Of a DNA stretch of 7,744 nt, positions 1-6,792 are shown one piece after another; positions within the stretch are counted from its first letter, which is position 1, and each line of letters starts with the position of its first letter. The notes under the pieces were generated by a model. That model saw only the letters and a program-made list of their open reading frames with translations. It was not told the DNA's origin and searched no databases. A program made the translations under genes and the position numbers. The DNA comes from Rikenella microfusus (GTDB lineage: Bacteria; Bacteroidota; Bacteroidia; Bacteroidales; SZUA-534). The stretch spans positions 4,570 to 12,313 of the forward strand of contig DYQV01000054.1 of the NCBI GenBank assembly GCA_020719105.1, given 5' to 3'.

Positions 1-1
1 T

Positions 2-43
2 GTGCAAAATTGGGCGGCTGGTTATGAGAAAATGGTAAATTAG
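2..43 (+). CDS. Possible 3' end of an upstream gene (partial, 13 codons)
   Basis: One plus-strand frame is open from the window edge and reads VQNWAAGYEKMVN before a TAG stop at 41-43. The residue mix looks protein-like, with aromatic and charged residues, but 13 codons cannot identify a family. The other two plus frames also close early, at 25-27 and 36-38, so being open for this length means little. If real, it is the C-terminus of a gene on the same strand as the DUF4251 gene that follows about 60 bp later. The last codons and stop lie inside a tandem duplication, so the stop is present twice. The call is tentative. Confidence 0.25.
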   Translation: MQNWAAGYEKMVN

Positions 44-75
44 TATTGAAAATGGTAAATTAGTATTGAAAATGG
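28..75. repeat. 20-bp direct tandem repeat, about 2.4 copies
   Basis: The 20-mer at 31-50 is repeated exactly at 51-70. The bases on either side (GAA at 28-30 and AATGG at 71-75) continue the same period, so the tract is about 48 bp. The unit contains TAAATTAGTATTG. It lies just upstream of the exported DUF4251 gene, and the 20-bp period is close to two helical turns. It may be a recent duplication in the promoter or leader of that gene, or simple replication slippage. Confidence 0.9.
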
Positions 76-106
76 GGATTTTATTTTGATAACAAAAATA
101 TGGTAT

Positions 107-631
107 ATGAAGCAAAATATTATGGTATGGGTTATGCTGGTTCTTTTGGGTCCGTTATCAGTTAGTGCTCAAAAAACCGATAGAAAAGCCGAAAAGCAAG
201 CCAAAAAGCTTGAAAGGGAAAAGGAAGTTCAGGGAATGCTTGATTCCAAAGAGTTTGTATTTGTTGCACAAAGGGCATTGCCATCAAGTGGCCCTTCGGT
301 TGATTTAACTGGCAATCCAAACTATCTGAAATTTCATCCCGATTCAATTGAAGGTCGTATGCCTTTCTTTGGCCGTGCTTACAGCGGAGCAAATTATGAA
401 TCGGGATCAGGACTAATTTTTGAAGGAAAGCCCACTGAATTTACCATGGAAAAAGGAAAGAGGAATTATGAAATTAAGGCCAAAGTAAAAAGCCCGAATG
501 ATAGCTATTCCATTACACTGTCAGTTTTTACCGACGGTTCCGGAACGTTAACTGTTTCCTGTGTCAATAGGAGTACCATATCATATCAGGGAGAAATACG
601 CTTACCAGAAAAATCAGTAGAATCCGAATAA
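107..631 (+). CDS. Exported DUF4251 domain protein
   Basis: A 174-residue protein. I chose ATG 107 over the upstream TTG at 86 because it gives a clean signal peptide: MKQN, a hydrophobic stretch at residues 5-20, and a probable cut after Ala21 in SVSA|QK. A charged Lys/Arg/Glu segment follows at residues 23-42. Residues about 43-165 match the DUF4251 pattern: FVFVAQRALPSSG near 51-62, PDSIEGRMPFFGRAYSG near 78-94, and a repeated beta-strand region ending in STISYQGEI (156-164). The family is known from Bacteroidota as small exported or envelope proteins of about 170-200 residues, and its function is not established. No lipobox Cys follows the signal peptide, so it is probably soluble in the periplasm or peripherally attached. 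There is no Shine-Dalgarno sequence. The gene appears monocistronic, since about 295 bp without a gene follow. Confidence 0.88.
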   Translation: MKQNIMVWVMLVLLGPLSVSAQKTDRKAEKQAKKLEREKEVQGMLDSKEFVFVAQRALPSSGPSVDLTGNPNYLKFHPDSIEGRMPFFGRAYSGANYESGSGLIFEGKPTEFTMEKGKRNYEIKAKVKSPNDSYSITLSVFTDGSGTLTVSCVNRSTISYQGEIRLPEKSVESE

Positions 632-926
632 TGGATTTTGTTTTTGAGTGTATTGATTTATATATTAGGATAGTAACTTTTTCAAGCAAGTAAAACTGTT
701 TCTGAACTTTCTAATATTATCACCAAATTAGTATTTGTCTATGAGGTTTCAGCCGCTTCTATGTTGCACTTTTTTGAAATCTATTGATGGGACCACTGCA
801 TTCTTCCATTTATTTTCCGTATCTTTCATAAGGTATTGGTTTCACAAAACCCAATATTTTTATTGACCCTAATTTAACCGTTTTTTCAACCAAATTAAAT
901 AATACAGGATTACCCGATTAAAAAGT
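632..926. other. AT-rich intergenic region without a supported gene
   Basis: This stretch separates the DUF4251 gene from the barrel gene. I find no RNA gene and no good rho-independent terminator. The only plus ORF starting here (631-693, 20 codons) is too short to support. It should hold the promoter of the barrel/glycosidase genes. TATCTTTC at 820-827 matches the Bacteroidota -7 consensus TAnnTTTG at all but the last position, but I see no convincing -33 TTTG partner, so I do not call a promoter. Confidence 0.5.
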
Positions 927-2228
927 ATGATTATGGCGAACAGACATGGAATTAAGACCTTACTATTATCATTACTCGTTATTTTGTTTGGACCACAGAT
1001 TCTATGGGCCCAGGATTCATTATCCGTTCAAACCAATTCCAATTGCCCCGGGCGGGACATTTCTGATGTAATCAGGGGGGCCTTAAACAAACCCGCTAAA
1101 ATAAAAAAGGAGGGCGAGGGATCCTTATTATTGTTGCCTATTATTGGTTCAAATCCGGCTACAGGATTTATGATGGGTGTAGGTGGCCAATATGCTTTTA
1201 AAATGTTGCAAAGCCCTACCTATTCTTTAGTTATGGGTAGCCTTCAATACACCACAAAGAATCAGTTTATATTCATGCTAAAGAACAACATTTATACAAA
1301 GAATGACCGAATCTTCTTAACCGGTGACTGGCGGTTTTTAATCTTCTCGCAATCCACGTATGGCTTGGGCACCAACTCCCCCGATGGAGGAATTATTGAT
1401 TATCAGTACAGCTTGGGAGGAATTGAAACCACTTCCGATTCATTAACACAGCCCATGACTTTTGATATGGCCCGCATTCATCAAACCGTAGGATTCAAAA
1501 TTGCCGATAAAATGTATCTTGGCCTTGGATACCAATTTGATTCCTATTTCAAGATTGTGGACGAAAAACTTCGACTGGACCCTAGCAATTCCTTAATTAC
1601 CAGCCATTACGCATACAACGACACCAATGGATTTGATACAAAGAATTATTTGGTGTCTTCATTAGGTGCCAGTTTTGTTATCGATAAGCGCGACAATATG
1701 ATTCAGGCATACAAGGGTTATTATCTTTCCATTAACTGGCATGGGGGTTTTAAGTTCATTGGCAGCGATCGGAATTCAAATTTGTTTCATGTAGAATGGC
1801 GGAGCTTTCATCCGTTATCGCAAAAGAATCCAAGCCATTTGTTGGCTTTTTGGGCATTGGGCGACTTTTCTGATGAAGGCACCTTACCATACATGATACT
1901 GCCTGCAACGGCTTACGACCAACGCGGTAGAAGTGCCCGAGGCTATACCCAGGGGCGTTTCCGCGGAAATAATATGGTGTATGGCGAAGCCGAATACCGT
2001 TTTCCCATTTCACCATGTAACGGCCTTTTAGGAGGCGTTCTGTTTGTAAATGCTACAACCGCTAATAATCCTTACCTGGATTTGAAATTATTCGAATCCA
2101 TTAAACCCAGTTATGGTTTTGGATTTCGGATAAAAGCCGATAAGTATTCCCGCACCAACTTGGCCGTTGACTTTGGGTTTGGCGAACAATCGTTTGGTTT
2201 TTATTTAGCCGCTTCTGAAACTTTTTAA
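927..2228 (+). CDS. BamA/TamA-family (Omp85) outer-membrane beta-barrel, POTRA-less
   Basis: A 433-residue exported protein (431 if ATG 933 is the start). The signal peptide is basic residues followed by a hydrophobic core at 10-27, with a probable cut in ILWA|QD after Ala28. Only about 35 residues precede the barrel, so there is no room for POTRA domains. From about residue 66 to the end the chain alternates aromatic and small residues in amphipathic strands, as in an Omp85 barrel. The L6-loop type signature SARGYTQGRFRG lies at 336-347, followed by the strand NMVYGEAEYRFPI (349-361). The chain ends in GFYLAASETF, a C-terminal beta-signal with terminal Phe that BAM recognises. TGDWRFLIFSQSTYGLGT (132-149) resembles strands I recall from other short Bacteroidota barrels of this family. 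The family inserts or moves proteins or lipids at the outer membrane; POTRA-less members have unknown roles. The GH63 gene starts 50 bp downstream with no terminator between, suggesting co-transcription. Confidence 0.85.
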   Translation: MIMANRHGIKTLLLSLLVILFGPQILWAQDSLSVQTNSNCPGRDISDVIRGALNKPAKIKKEGEGSLLLLPIIGSNPATGFMMGVGGQYAFKMLQSPTYSLVMGSLQYTTKNQFIFMLKNNIYTKNDRIFLTGDWRFLIFSQSTYGLGTNSPDGGIIDYQYSLGGIETTSDSLTQPMTFDMARIHQTVGFKIADKMYLGLGYQFDSYFKIVDEKLRLDPSNSLITSHYAYNDTNGFDTKNYLVSSLGASFVIDKRDNMIQAYKGYYLSINWHGGFKFIGSDRNSNLFHVEWRSFHPLSQKNPSHLLAFWALGDFSDEGTLPYMILPATAYDQRGRSARGYTQGRFRGNNMVYGEAEYRFPISPCNGLLGGVLFVNATTANNPYLDLKLFESIKPSYGFGFRIKADKYSRTNLAVDFGFGEQSFGFYLAASETF

Positions 2229-2278
2229 ACAACCCGATTACTGATATTTAAACAATACTTCTATTAAAAAGCATTAAT

Positions 2279-5017
2279 ATGGAAAAAACACGGTTAAATG
2301 ATGCAAAGGAAAACCAAACCCCCTGGAAAAAATGGGGTCCTTATGTAAGCGAGCGCCAATGGGGAACCGTTCGCGAAGACTATAGCCCAAATGGCGATGC
2401 CTGGAATTTCTTTACCCACGACCAATCCCGCTCACGGGCCTACCGCTGGGGCGAGGACGGTATAGCGGGTATTTCCGATGACAAGCAGCACCTCTGTTTT
2501 GCAATAGCTCTTTGGAACGGAAAAGATCCGATTATAAAGGAGCGGCTCTTTGGATTGACCAACAACCAGGGCAATCACGGCGAGGATGTTAAGGAATACT
2601 ACTTCTACCTCGACAACACACCCACCCATGCTTATATGAAATACCTGTACAAATATCCGCAGGCTACTTATCCGTACGATGAACTGGTAAGGGTTAATGG
2701 GCAACGTACACGAAAAGAGATGGAATATGAATTGCTCGATACGGGGGTATTTAAAGAGGATCGCTATTTCGATGTGTTTATTGAATACGCCAAAGACGGT
2801 CCGGAAGATATCTTGATTCAGATAAGCGCTGTGAACCGGGGTCCGGAACCGTCTGATTTGCATCTGCTCCCAACCCTTTGGTTCCGCAACGATTGGTCAA
2901 AGTGGATTACCGAATCAAACCGTGCCGATGAAAAACCAACCCTTGAGAAGATTAAATCAACAAAAGGGGTTAGCACAGTCGCTGTTCATCATGCAACACT
3001 GGGCGATTTCACCCTATCCTGCGAGGGAGAGGTGTCGCTGTTATTTACTGAAAACGAAACCAATCACGAAAAACTTTTCCCCGGGCAAAAAAACGAAAGC
3101 CTTCACGTTAAAGACGGCATTAACGACTTTATTGTTAATGGTAAAACTGATAGCGTTAACCCCGAAAATAGAGGAACTAAAACTTCGGCACACTACAAAG
3201 TAACTATTGAAGCTGGCCAAACTGCCATTATCCGGTTACGGTTAACAAAAAAAGGGGATACAATTATAAAAACTCCCTTTGGGAGTGATTTTGATAACGT
3301 ATTTGCCAACAGACTCCGCGAAACCAATGAATTTTATAAATCGGTTACACCGCCAAATGTAAGCGATGATGAGGCCAATGTGATGCGCCAGGCCCTTGCC
3401 GGGATGCTCTGGAGCAAGCAGTTTTTCTTCTTCGATGGCGACAATTGGCTCGATGAACACCAATCGAACCCGTTGCATACAGGATATAAAAGCGCACGCA
3501 ATTCCGACTGGTACCACATGTTCAATAAGGACATTATCTCCATGCCCGACAAGTGGGAATATCCGTGGTATGCTGCTTGGGACTTGGCATTTCATACGGT
3601 GCCGCTTTCCATTGTGGATCCCGATTTTGCCAAAGAGCAGATGGAACTGATGCTGCGCTCCATTTACCTGCACCCAAACGGACAGATGCCGGCTTACGAA
3701 TGGAATTTCAGCGATGTAAACCCTCCCGTCCATGCCTGGGCCAGTCTGTTTTTGCATCGGGTGGATTCAGCGTTGCATGGTAAGTCGGATATTGAATTTT
3801 TGAAAGCAACATTCAACAAACTGCTTATAAATTTTACCTGGTGGGTAAACCGTAAAGACCGGAACGGTAAGAATGTTTTTGAGGGGGGCTTCCTGGGCCT
3901 CGATAACATCGGTATTTTTGACCGAAGTGCGCCGTTGCCCACCGGAGGCAATCTGGAACAAGCCGACGGTACTGCCTGGATGGCCCTTTTTAGCCAGAAC
4001 ATGCTGGAACTGGCTTACGAACTGGCTTTGCACGACAAATCGTATGAAGAAATGATTGTTAAATTTACACAGCACTTCATGTTCATTGCAAAGGCTATGA
4101 ATGCTGAAGGCTCCGATGGCATGTGGGATGAGGAAGATGGTTTTTATTACGACCTGTTGCGGTTGCCCGATGGCAGCGCCAAAAGGCTTAAAGTACGTTC
4201 TTTAGTAGGGTTACTTCCACTTTGTGCCACCAGCATTGTAGAAAAGGAACAGCGTGAGCAAGTCCCGGCTGCCATGGCTGTGATTATGGAAAACCAGCGA
4301 CGGATGCCCGATTTAATGGAGTCGATACATCCAACAGGGCCGGGGCATTTTGGCATAAACGAGCGGGGCATTTTGGCCTTGGTTACTCCCGAAAGGCTTA
4401 AACGGATACTTTCGAAAATGCTGGATGAAAACGAGTTTTTCGGACCCCATGGCATCCGGTCCATTTCCAAGTTTCATGAGAAAAACCCCTACGTGCTGAA
4501 TGTCGATGGCCACGAGTTTAGGGTTGATTACCTGCCGGCGGAGTCAGATAACGGAATGTTTGGCGGTAACTCCAACTGGAGGGGGCCGGTATGGATGCCC
4601 ATCAATATTTTACTTATCAGGGCACTGCAACAATTCTATCTATATTATGGCGACAATTTTAAAGTGGAGTGCCCCACTGGGTCTGGCAACATGATGAACC
4701 TGTTTGAGGTAAGCAAAGAGCTCAGTAACCGGATAACCTGCATTTTTACCCGTGATAAACAAGGTAAACGTCCGGTGTATGGGGGGTCAGATAAATTCCA
4801 AAATGATCCGCACTGGCGCAACCTGATTCTTTTTTACGAGTACTTTCATGCCGATAACGGTGCCGGGTTGGGTGCCAGCCACCAAACCGGCTGGACCGGG
4901 CTAGTGGCTAAGCTTATTGAGCTGTATGGGCTTATTGATGAAAAGCAGCTTTTGGGCGAGGGTGTGAGTGCCGCTTTCCAAAAAGGAAAGAAAGATGAAA
5001 ATAAAAAAAATGCGTAA
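2279..5017 (+). CDS. GH63-type (MGH1-like) glycosidase, cytoplasmic
   Basis: A 912-residue protein without a signal peptide, so probably cytoplasmic. An N-terminal beta-sandwich (about 15-330) carries WNFFTHDQSRSRAYRWGEDG (42-61) and RLFGLTNNQGNHGEDVKEYY (89-108), typical of the bacterial ~900-residue 'glucosidase' branch of GH63. An (alpha/alpha)6 barrel follows (about 365-885), with PWYAAWDLAFH (429-439), GLDNIGIFDRS (540-550), EQADGTAWM (560-568), NSNWRGPVWMPIN (764-776) and FYEYFHADNGAGLGASHQTG (852-871). By analogy with other GH63 enzymes, Asp542 is the likely general acid and Glu854 the likely general base; I inferred these by motif comparison, not alignment. The family is inverting and includes processing alpha-glucosidase, YgjK-like alpha-glucosidases and mannosyl- or glucosylglycerate hydrolases, so the substrate here is open. 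The Lys-rich tail (901-910) is probably disordered. The barrel gene is 50 bp upstream and a GH13 gene lies downstream, suggesting joint action on alpha-glucosides. Confidence 0.85.
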   Translation: MEKTRLNDAKENQTPWKKWGPYVSERQWGTVREDYSPNGDAWNFFTHDQSRSRAYRWGEDGIAGISDDKQHLCFAIALWNGKDPIIKERLFGLTNNQGNHGEDVKEYYFYLDNTPTHAYMKYLYKYPQATYPYDELVRVNGQRTRKEMEYELLDTGVFKEDRYFDVFIEYAKDGPEDILIQISAVNRGPEPSDLHLLPTLWFRNDWSKWITESNRADEKPTLEKIKSTKGVSTVAVHHATLGDFTLSCEGEVSLLFTENETNHEKLFPGQKNESLHVKDGINDFIVNGKTDSVNPENRGTKTSAHYKVTIEAGQTAIIRLRLTKKGDTIIKTPFGSDFDNVFANRLRETNEFYKSVTPPNVSDDEANVMRQALAGMLWSKQFFFFDGDNWLDEHQSNPLHTGYKSARNSDWYHMFNKDIISMPDKWEYPWYAAWDLAFHTVPLSIVDPDFAKEQMELMLRSIYLHPNGQMPAYEWNFSDVNPPVHAWASLFLHRVDSALHGKSDIEFLKATFNKLLINFTWWVNRKDRNGKNVFEGGFLGLDNIGIFDRSAPLPTGGNLEQADGTAWMALFSQNMLELAYELALHDKSYEEMIVKFTQHFMFIAKAMNAEGSDGMWDEEDGFYYDLLRLPDGSAKRLKVRSLVGLLPLCATSIVEKEQREQVPAAMAVIMENQRRMPDLMESIHPTGPGHFGINERGILALVTPERLKRILSKMLDENEFFGPHGIRSISKFHEKNPYVLNVDGHEFRVDYLPAESDNGMFGGNSNWRGPVWMPINILLIRALQQFYLYYGDNFKVECPTGSGNMMNLFEVSKELSNRITCIFTRDKQGKRPVYGGSDKFQNDPHWRNLILFYEYFHADNGAGLGASHQTGWTGLVAKLIELYGLIDEKQLLGEGVSAAFQKGKKDENKKNA

Positions 5018-5018
5018 A

Positions 5019-5065
5019 TTCAGGCTGTAAGCCTGAAAGAATATAGCCCGGTGCAACGCACCAGG
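5019..5065. repeat. REP-like element: two adjacent hairpins
   Basis: Hairpin 1 is TTCAGGCT (5019-5026), loop GTA, AGCCTGAA (5030-5037), a perfect 8-bp stem. Hairpin 2 is GGTGC (5050-5054), loop AAC, GCACC (5058-5062), extended by outer CC/GG pairs (5047-5048 with 5064-5065) across one C/A mismatch. The order 'GGCTGTAAGCC, short spacer, AGCCC..GCAACGC..GG' resembles an interspersed repeat I recall from many Bacteroidota and other environmental genomes, usually with GGGCAACGCCC as the second stem. Such elements are often REP-like sequences mobilised by a RAYT (Y1) transposase elsewhere in the genome. It lies 2 bp after the GH63 stop. There is no T-tract, so it is not a standard terminator, though it could shield the upstream mRNA from 3' decay or weaken expression of the GH13 gene. 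Confidence 0.65.
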
Positions 5066-5188
5066 TATTTGAGTTGTGGGAGTTTGTGGGCGCAAGCAAT
5101 TAAATTGATTTTACTACAAATGATTCATGCGCCAAAAACGGAAAAATTTAAAAAATTGTGACATTAATTCAAAAAGTATTCGAACCAA

Positions 5189-5217
5189 TTTAACCACGGA
5201 GATACGGCAAAACCGTA
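5189..5217. repeat. Possible remnant of an ACCACGGAGAnACGG interspersed repeat with small hairpin
   Basis: TTTAACCACGGAGATACGG (5189-5207) resembles the widespread intergenic sequence family that reads ACCACGGAGACACGGAG in many environmental bacteria. Its end also forms a 5-bp stem, TACGG (5203-5207), loop CAAAA, CCGTA (5213-5217), just before the GH13 start. A single short copy is weak evidence and the similarity is from memory. It supports placing the GH13 start downstream of this stretch. Confidence 0.3.
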
Positions 5218-5225
5218 AAAAAACC

Positions 5226-6701
5226 ATGAAACAACCTCTTTATTCCTCGCTTTACCAGATTAATACGCGTGTATGGCTTACTGAAATATCGGGTCAGTTA
5301 GGACGAAAAGCCACCCTGGATGACATTCCCGATTCCGAATTGGATCACTTGGCCTCGCTGGGTTTCGACTGGATATGGTTCCTCAGCGTTTGGACCACCG
5401 GCGAAATGGGAAGACGAATCTCGCGAATGATGCCAGAATGGCGGCAGGATTATGAAAAAACATTGCCCGACCTTAGGGAACAGGATATTGCCGGTTCCGG
5501 ATTTGCTATTGCCGATTATAGGGTACATCCCGATCTTGGAGGTGACGAAGCCCTTAAAAGACTCCGGGCACGCCTTCAAAAAAGGGGAATGAAACTAATG
5601 CTCGATTTTGTTCCCAACCACATGGGTCCCGACCATCCGTGGGTGGAGGAGCATCCAGAGTTTTTTATTAACGGCAATGAAACCGATCTAGAGCAAAATC
5701 CACAAAACTATACCCGGGTAAAACGGAAACAGGGCGATCTGGTTTTTGCTTATGGGCGCGATCCTTATTTTTCAGGTTGGCCCGATACGGTCCAGCTCGA
5801 TTACAGCAACCCGGATGCAGCCAAAGCCATGAAGCAAGAGCTGGTAAGAATTGCCGGCCAATGTGATGGCGTTCGCTGCGACATGGCTATGCTTATTTTG
5901 CCCGATGTGTTTGAACGAACCTGGGGCAGGAAAGCACAACCTTTCTGGAATGAAACCATAAAAACGGTTCGTGCCAAATCCCCCGATTTTTGTTTTATGG
6001 CTGAGGTATATTGGGATATGGAGTGGGACCTGCAGCAATTGGGGTTCGATTATGCCTACGATAAGCGACTCTACGACCGCCTGCATGAAGGGCATGCCAA
6101 ACCGGTAAGGGAACATTTTTATGCCGGATTGGATTATCAAAACAAACTGGCCCGGTTCCTTGAGAATCATGATGAGCCTCGGGCCACGTTGGCTTTCGGG
6201 CAAAGCAAACATGAGGCCGCCGCCATCATCACCTATTTATCACCCGGGTTGCGGTTTTTTCATCAGGGCCAATCCGAAGGCCGGAAAAAACGCATTTCCC
6301 CTCATTTGGTGCGTGCCCCAAAAGAGCCCGTGATAGAAGAGTTGCAACAGTTTTATTTCAATCTGCTGGCCGTGCTAAAAAATCCGGTTTTCCGGAATGG
6401 CAAATGGCAGTTGCTTCAAGCAGAGCAGGCCTGGGATGGAAACAGTTCCTGGGATTCATACTTGGTGTTTTCGTGGGAAGGAACTGATGAAAAGCGAATT
6501 TTAGTGACCGTCAATTATGCACCGTATCAAAGCCAGTGTTATGTCCGGTTACCATACGCAGAGCTTTCGGGCCATACACTCTGCCTTAGGGATATGATGG
6601 GTGAGACCTTTTTTGATCGGCATGGCAGTGAACTGATTTCAGGGGGACTCTATCTTGATATGCCAGCCTGGGGGTATCATGTTTTTGAAATTGGACTTTA
6701 A
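5226..6701 (+). CDS. GH13 alpha-amylase-family glycosidase, cytoplasmic
   Basis: I prefer ATG 5226 (491 residues) to ATG 5127 (524). The 33 extra residues are basic and low quality and are encoded by repeat-like intergenic DNA, while homologous-looking sequence starts at LYQINTRVWL. No signal peptide is present, so it is probably cytoplasmic. A (beta/alpha)8 barrel spans about 5-385. All four GH13 motifs are intact: LDFVPNHMG (126-134), GVRCDMAML (215-223) with nucleophile Asp219, FMAEVYWD (257-264) with acid/base Glu260, and FLENHDEPR (311-319) with transition-state Asp316. Residues about 390-491 form the C-terminal beta domain. GH13 enzymes are retaining and hydrolyse or transfer alpha-glucosyl units. 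The compact size and the TRVWL/GVRCDMAM signature suggest a small-substrate subfamily I cannot name; trehalose, sucrose, maltooligosaccharide or glycoside turnover are all possible. The adjacent GH63 gene, on the same strand 208 bp upstream, suggests a shared pathway. Confidence 0.87.
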   Translation: MKQPLYSSLYQINTRVWLTEISGQLGRKATLDDIPDSELDHLASLGFDWIWFLSVWTTGEMGRRISRMMPEWRQDYEKTLPDLREQDIAGSGFAIADYRVHPDLGGDEALKRLRARLQKRGMKLMLDFVPNHMGPDHPWVEEHPEFFINGNETDLEQNPQNYTRVKRKQGDLVFAYGRDPYFSGWPDTVQLDYSNPDAAKAMKQELVRIAGQCDGVRCDMAMLILPDVFERTWGRKAQPFWNETIKTVRAKSPDFCFMAEVYWDMEWDLQQLGFDYAYDKRLYDRLHEGHAKPVREHFYAGLDYQNKLARFLENHDEPRATLAFGQSKHEAAAIITYLSPGLRFFHQGQSEGRKKRISPHLVRAPKEPVIEELQQFYFNLLAVLKNPVFRNGKWQLLQAEQAWDGNSSWDSYLVFSWEGTDEKRILVTVNYAPYQSQCYVRLPYAELSGHTLCLRDMMGETFFDRHGSELISGGLYLDMPAWGYHVFEIGL

Positions 6702-6705
6702 AAGC

Positions 6706-6737
6706 CTTAGGAAAGTAGTCTTTAAGTTGAATTTTTT
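6706..6737 (+). terminator. Weak candidate terminator of the glycosidase operon
   Basis: CTTA (6706-6709) and AAAG (6712-6715), separated by a GG bulge, can pair with CTTTAAG (6720-6726) across loop TAGT. A run of six T (6732-6737) follows 5 bases later. It lies directly after the GH13 stop in the convergent gap before the LuxR gene, where a terminator is expected. The stem is A/T-rich, bulged and not adjacent to the T-run, so this is only a candidate. The opposite strand shows a similarly weak hairpin for the LuxR gene. Confidence 0.28.
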
Positions 6738-6792
6738 GTGCTGAAAGCGAAGGATTTAAAATTAAAAGTCATATTAAACCAATGGTAATTAT

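Noticed and set aside
86..106. TTG start giving a 7-residue longer DUF4251 protein
   Set aside because: The ATG at 107 gives a cleaner signal peptide and is the more usual start codon.
631..693. 20-codon plus-strand ORF overlapping the DUF4251 stop
   Set aside because: Too short, with no recognisable motif and no support beyond an ATG.
725..735. AAATTAGTATT recurring from the 20-bp tandem repeat (37-47, 57-67) in the 632-926 gap
   Set aside because: An 11-base AT-rich match is likely chance; the flanking bases do not match.
3581..3583. GH63 Asp435 (PWYAAWDLAFH) as the catalytic acid
   Set aside because: It is conserved-looking, but the GxDN motif at Asp542 fits the general-acid position of GH63 relatives better; Asp435 is more likely a substrate-binding residue.
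3242..4513. Several minus-strand and alternative-frame ORFs of 60-171 codons inside the GH63 gene
   Set aside because: All are shadows of a continuous, motif-rich GH63 frame and show no domain of their own.
4901..5095. Minus-strand ORF reading PGALHRAIFFQAYSLNLR
   Set aside because: It is a translation of the REP-like hairpins and the antisense 3' end of the GH63 gene; such repeats often give spurious ORFs.
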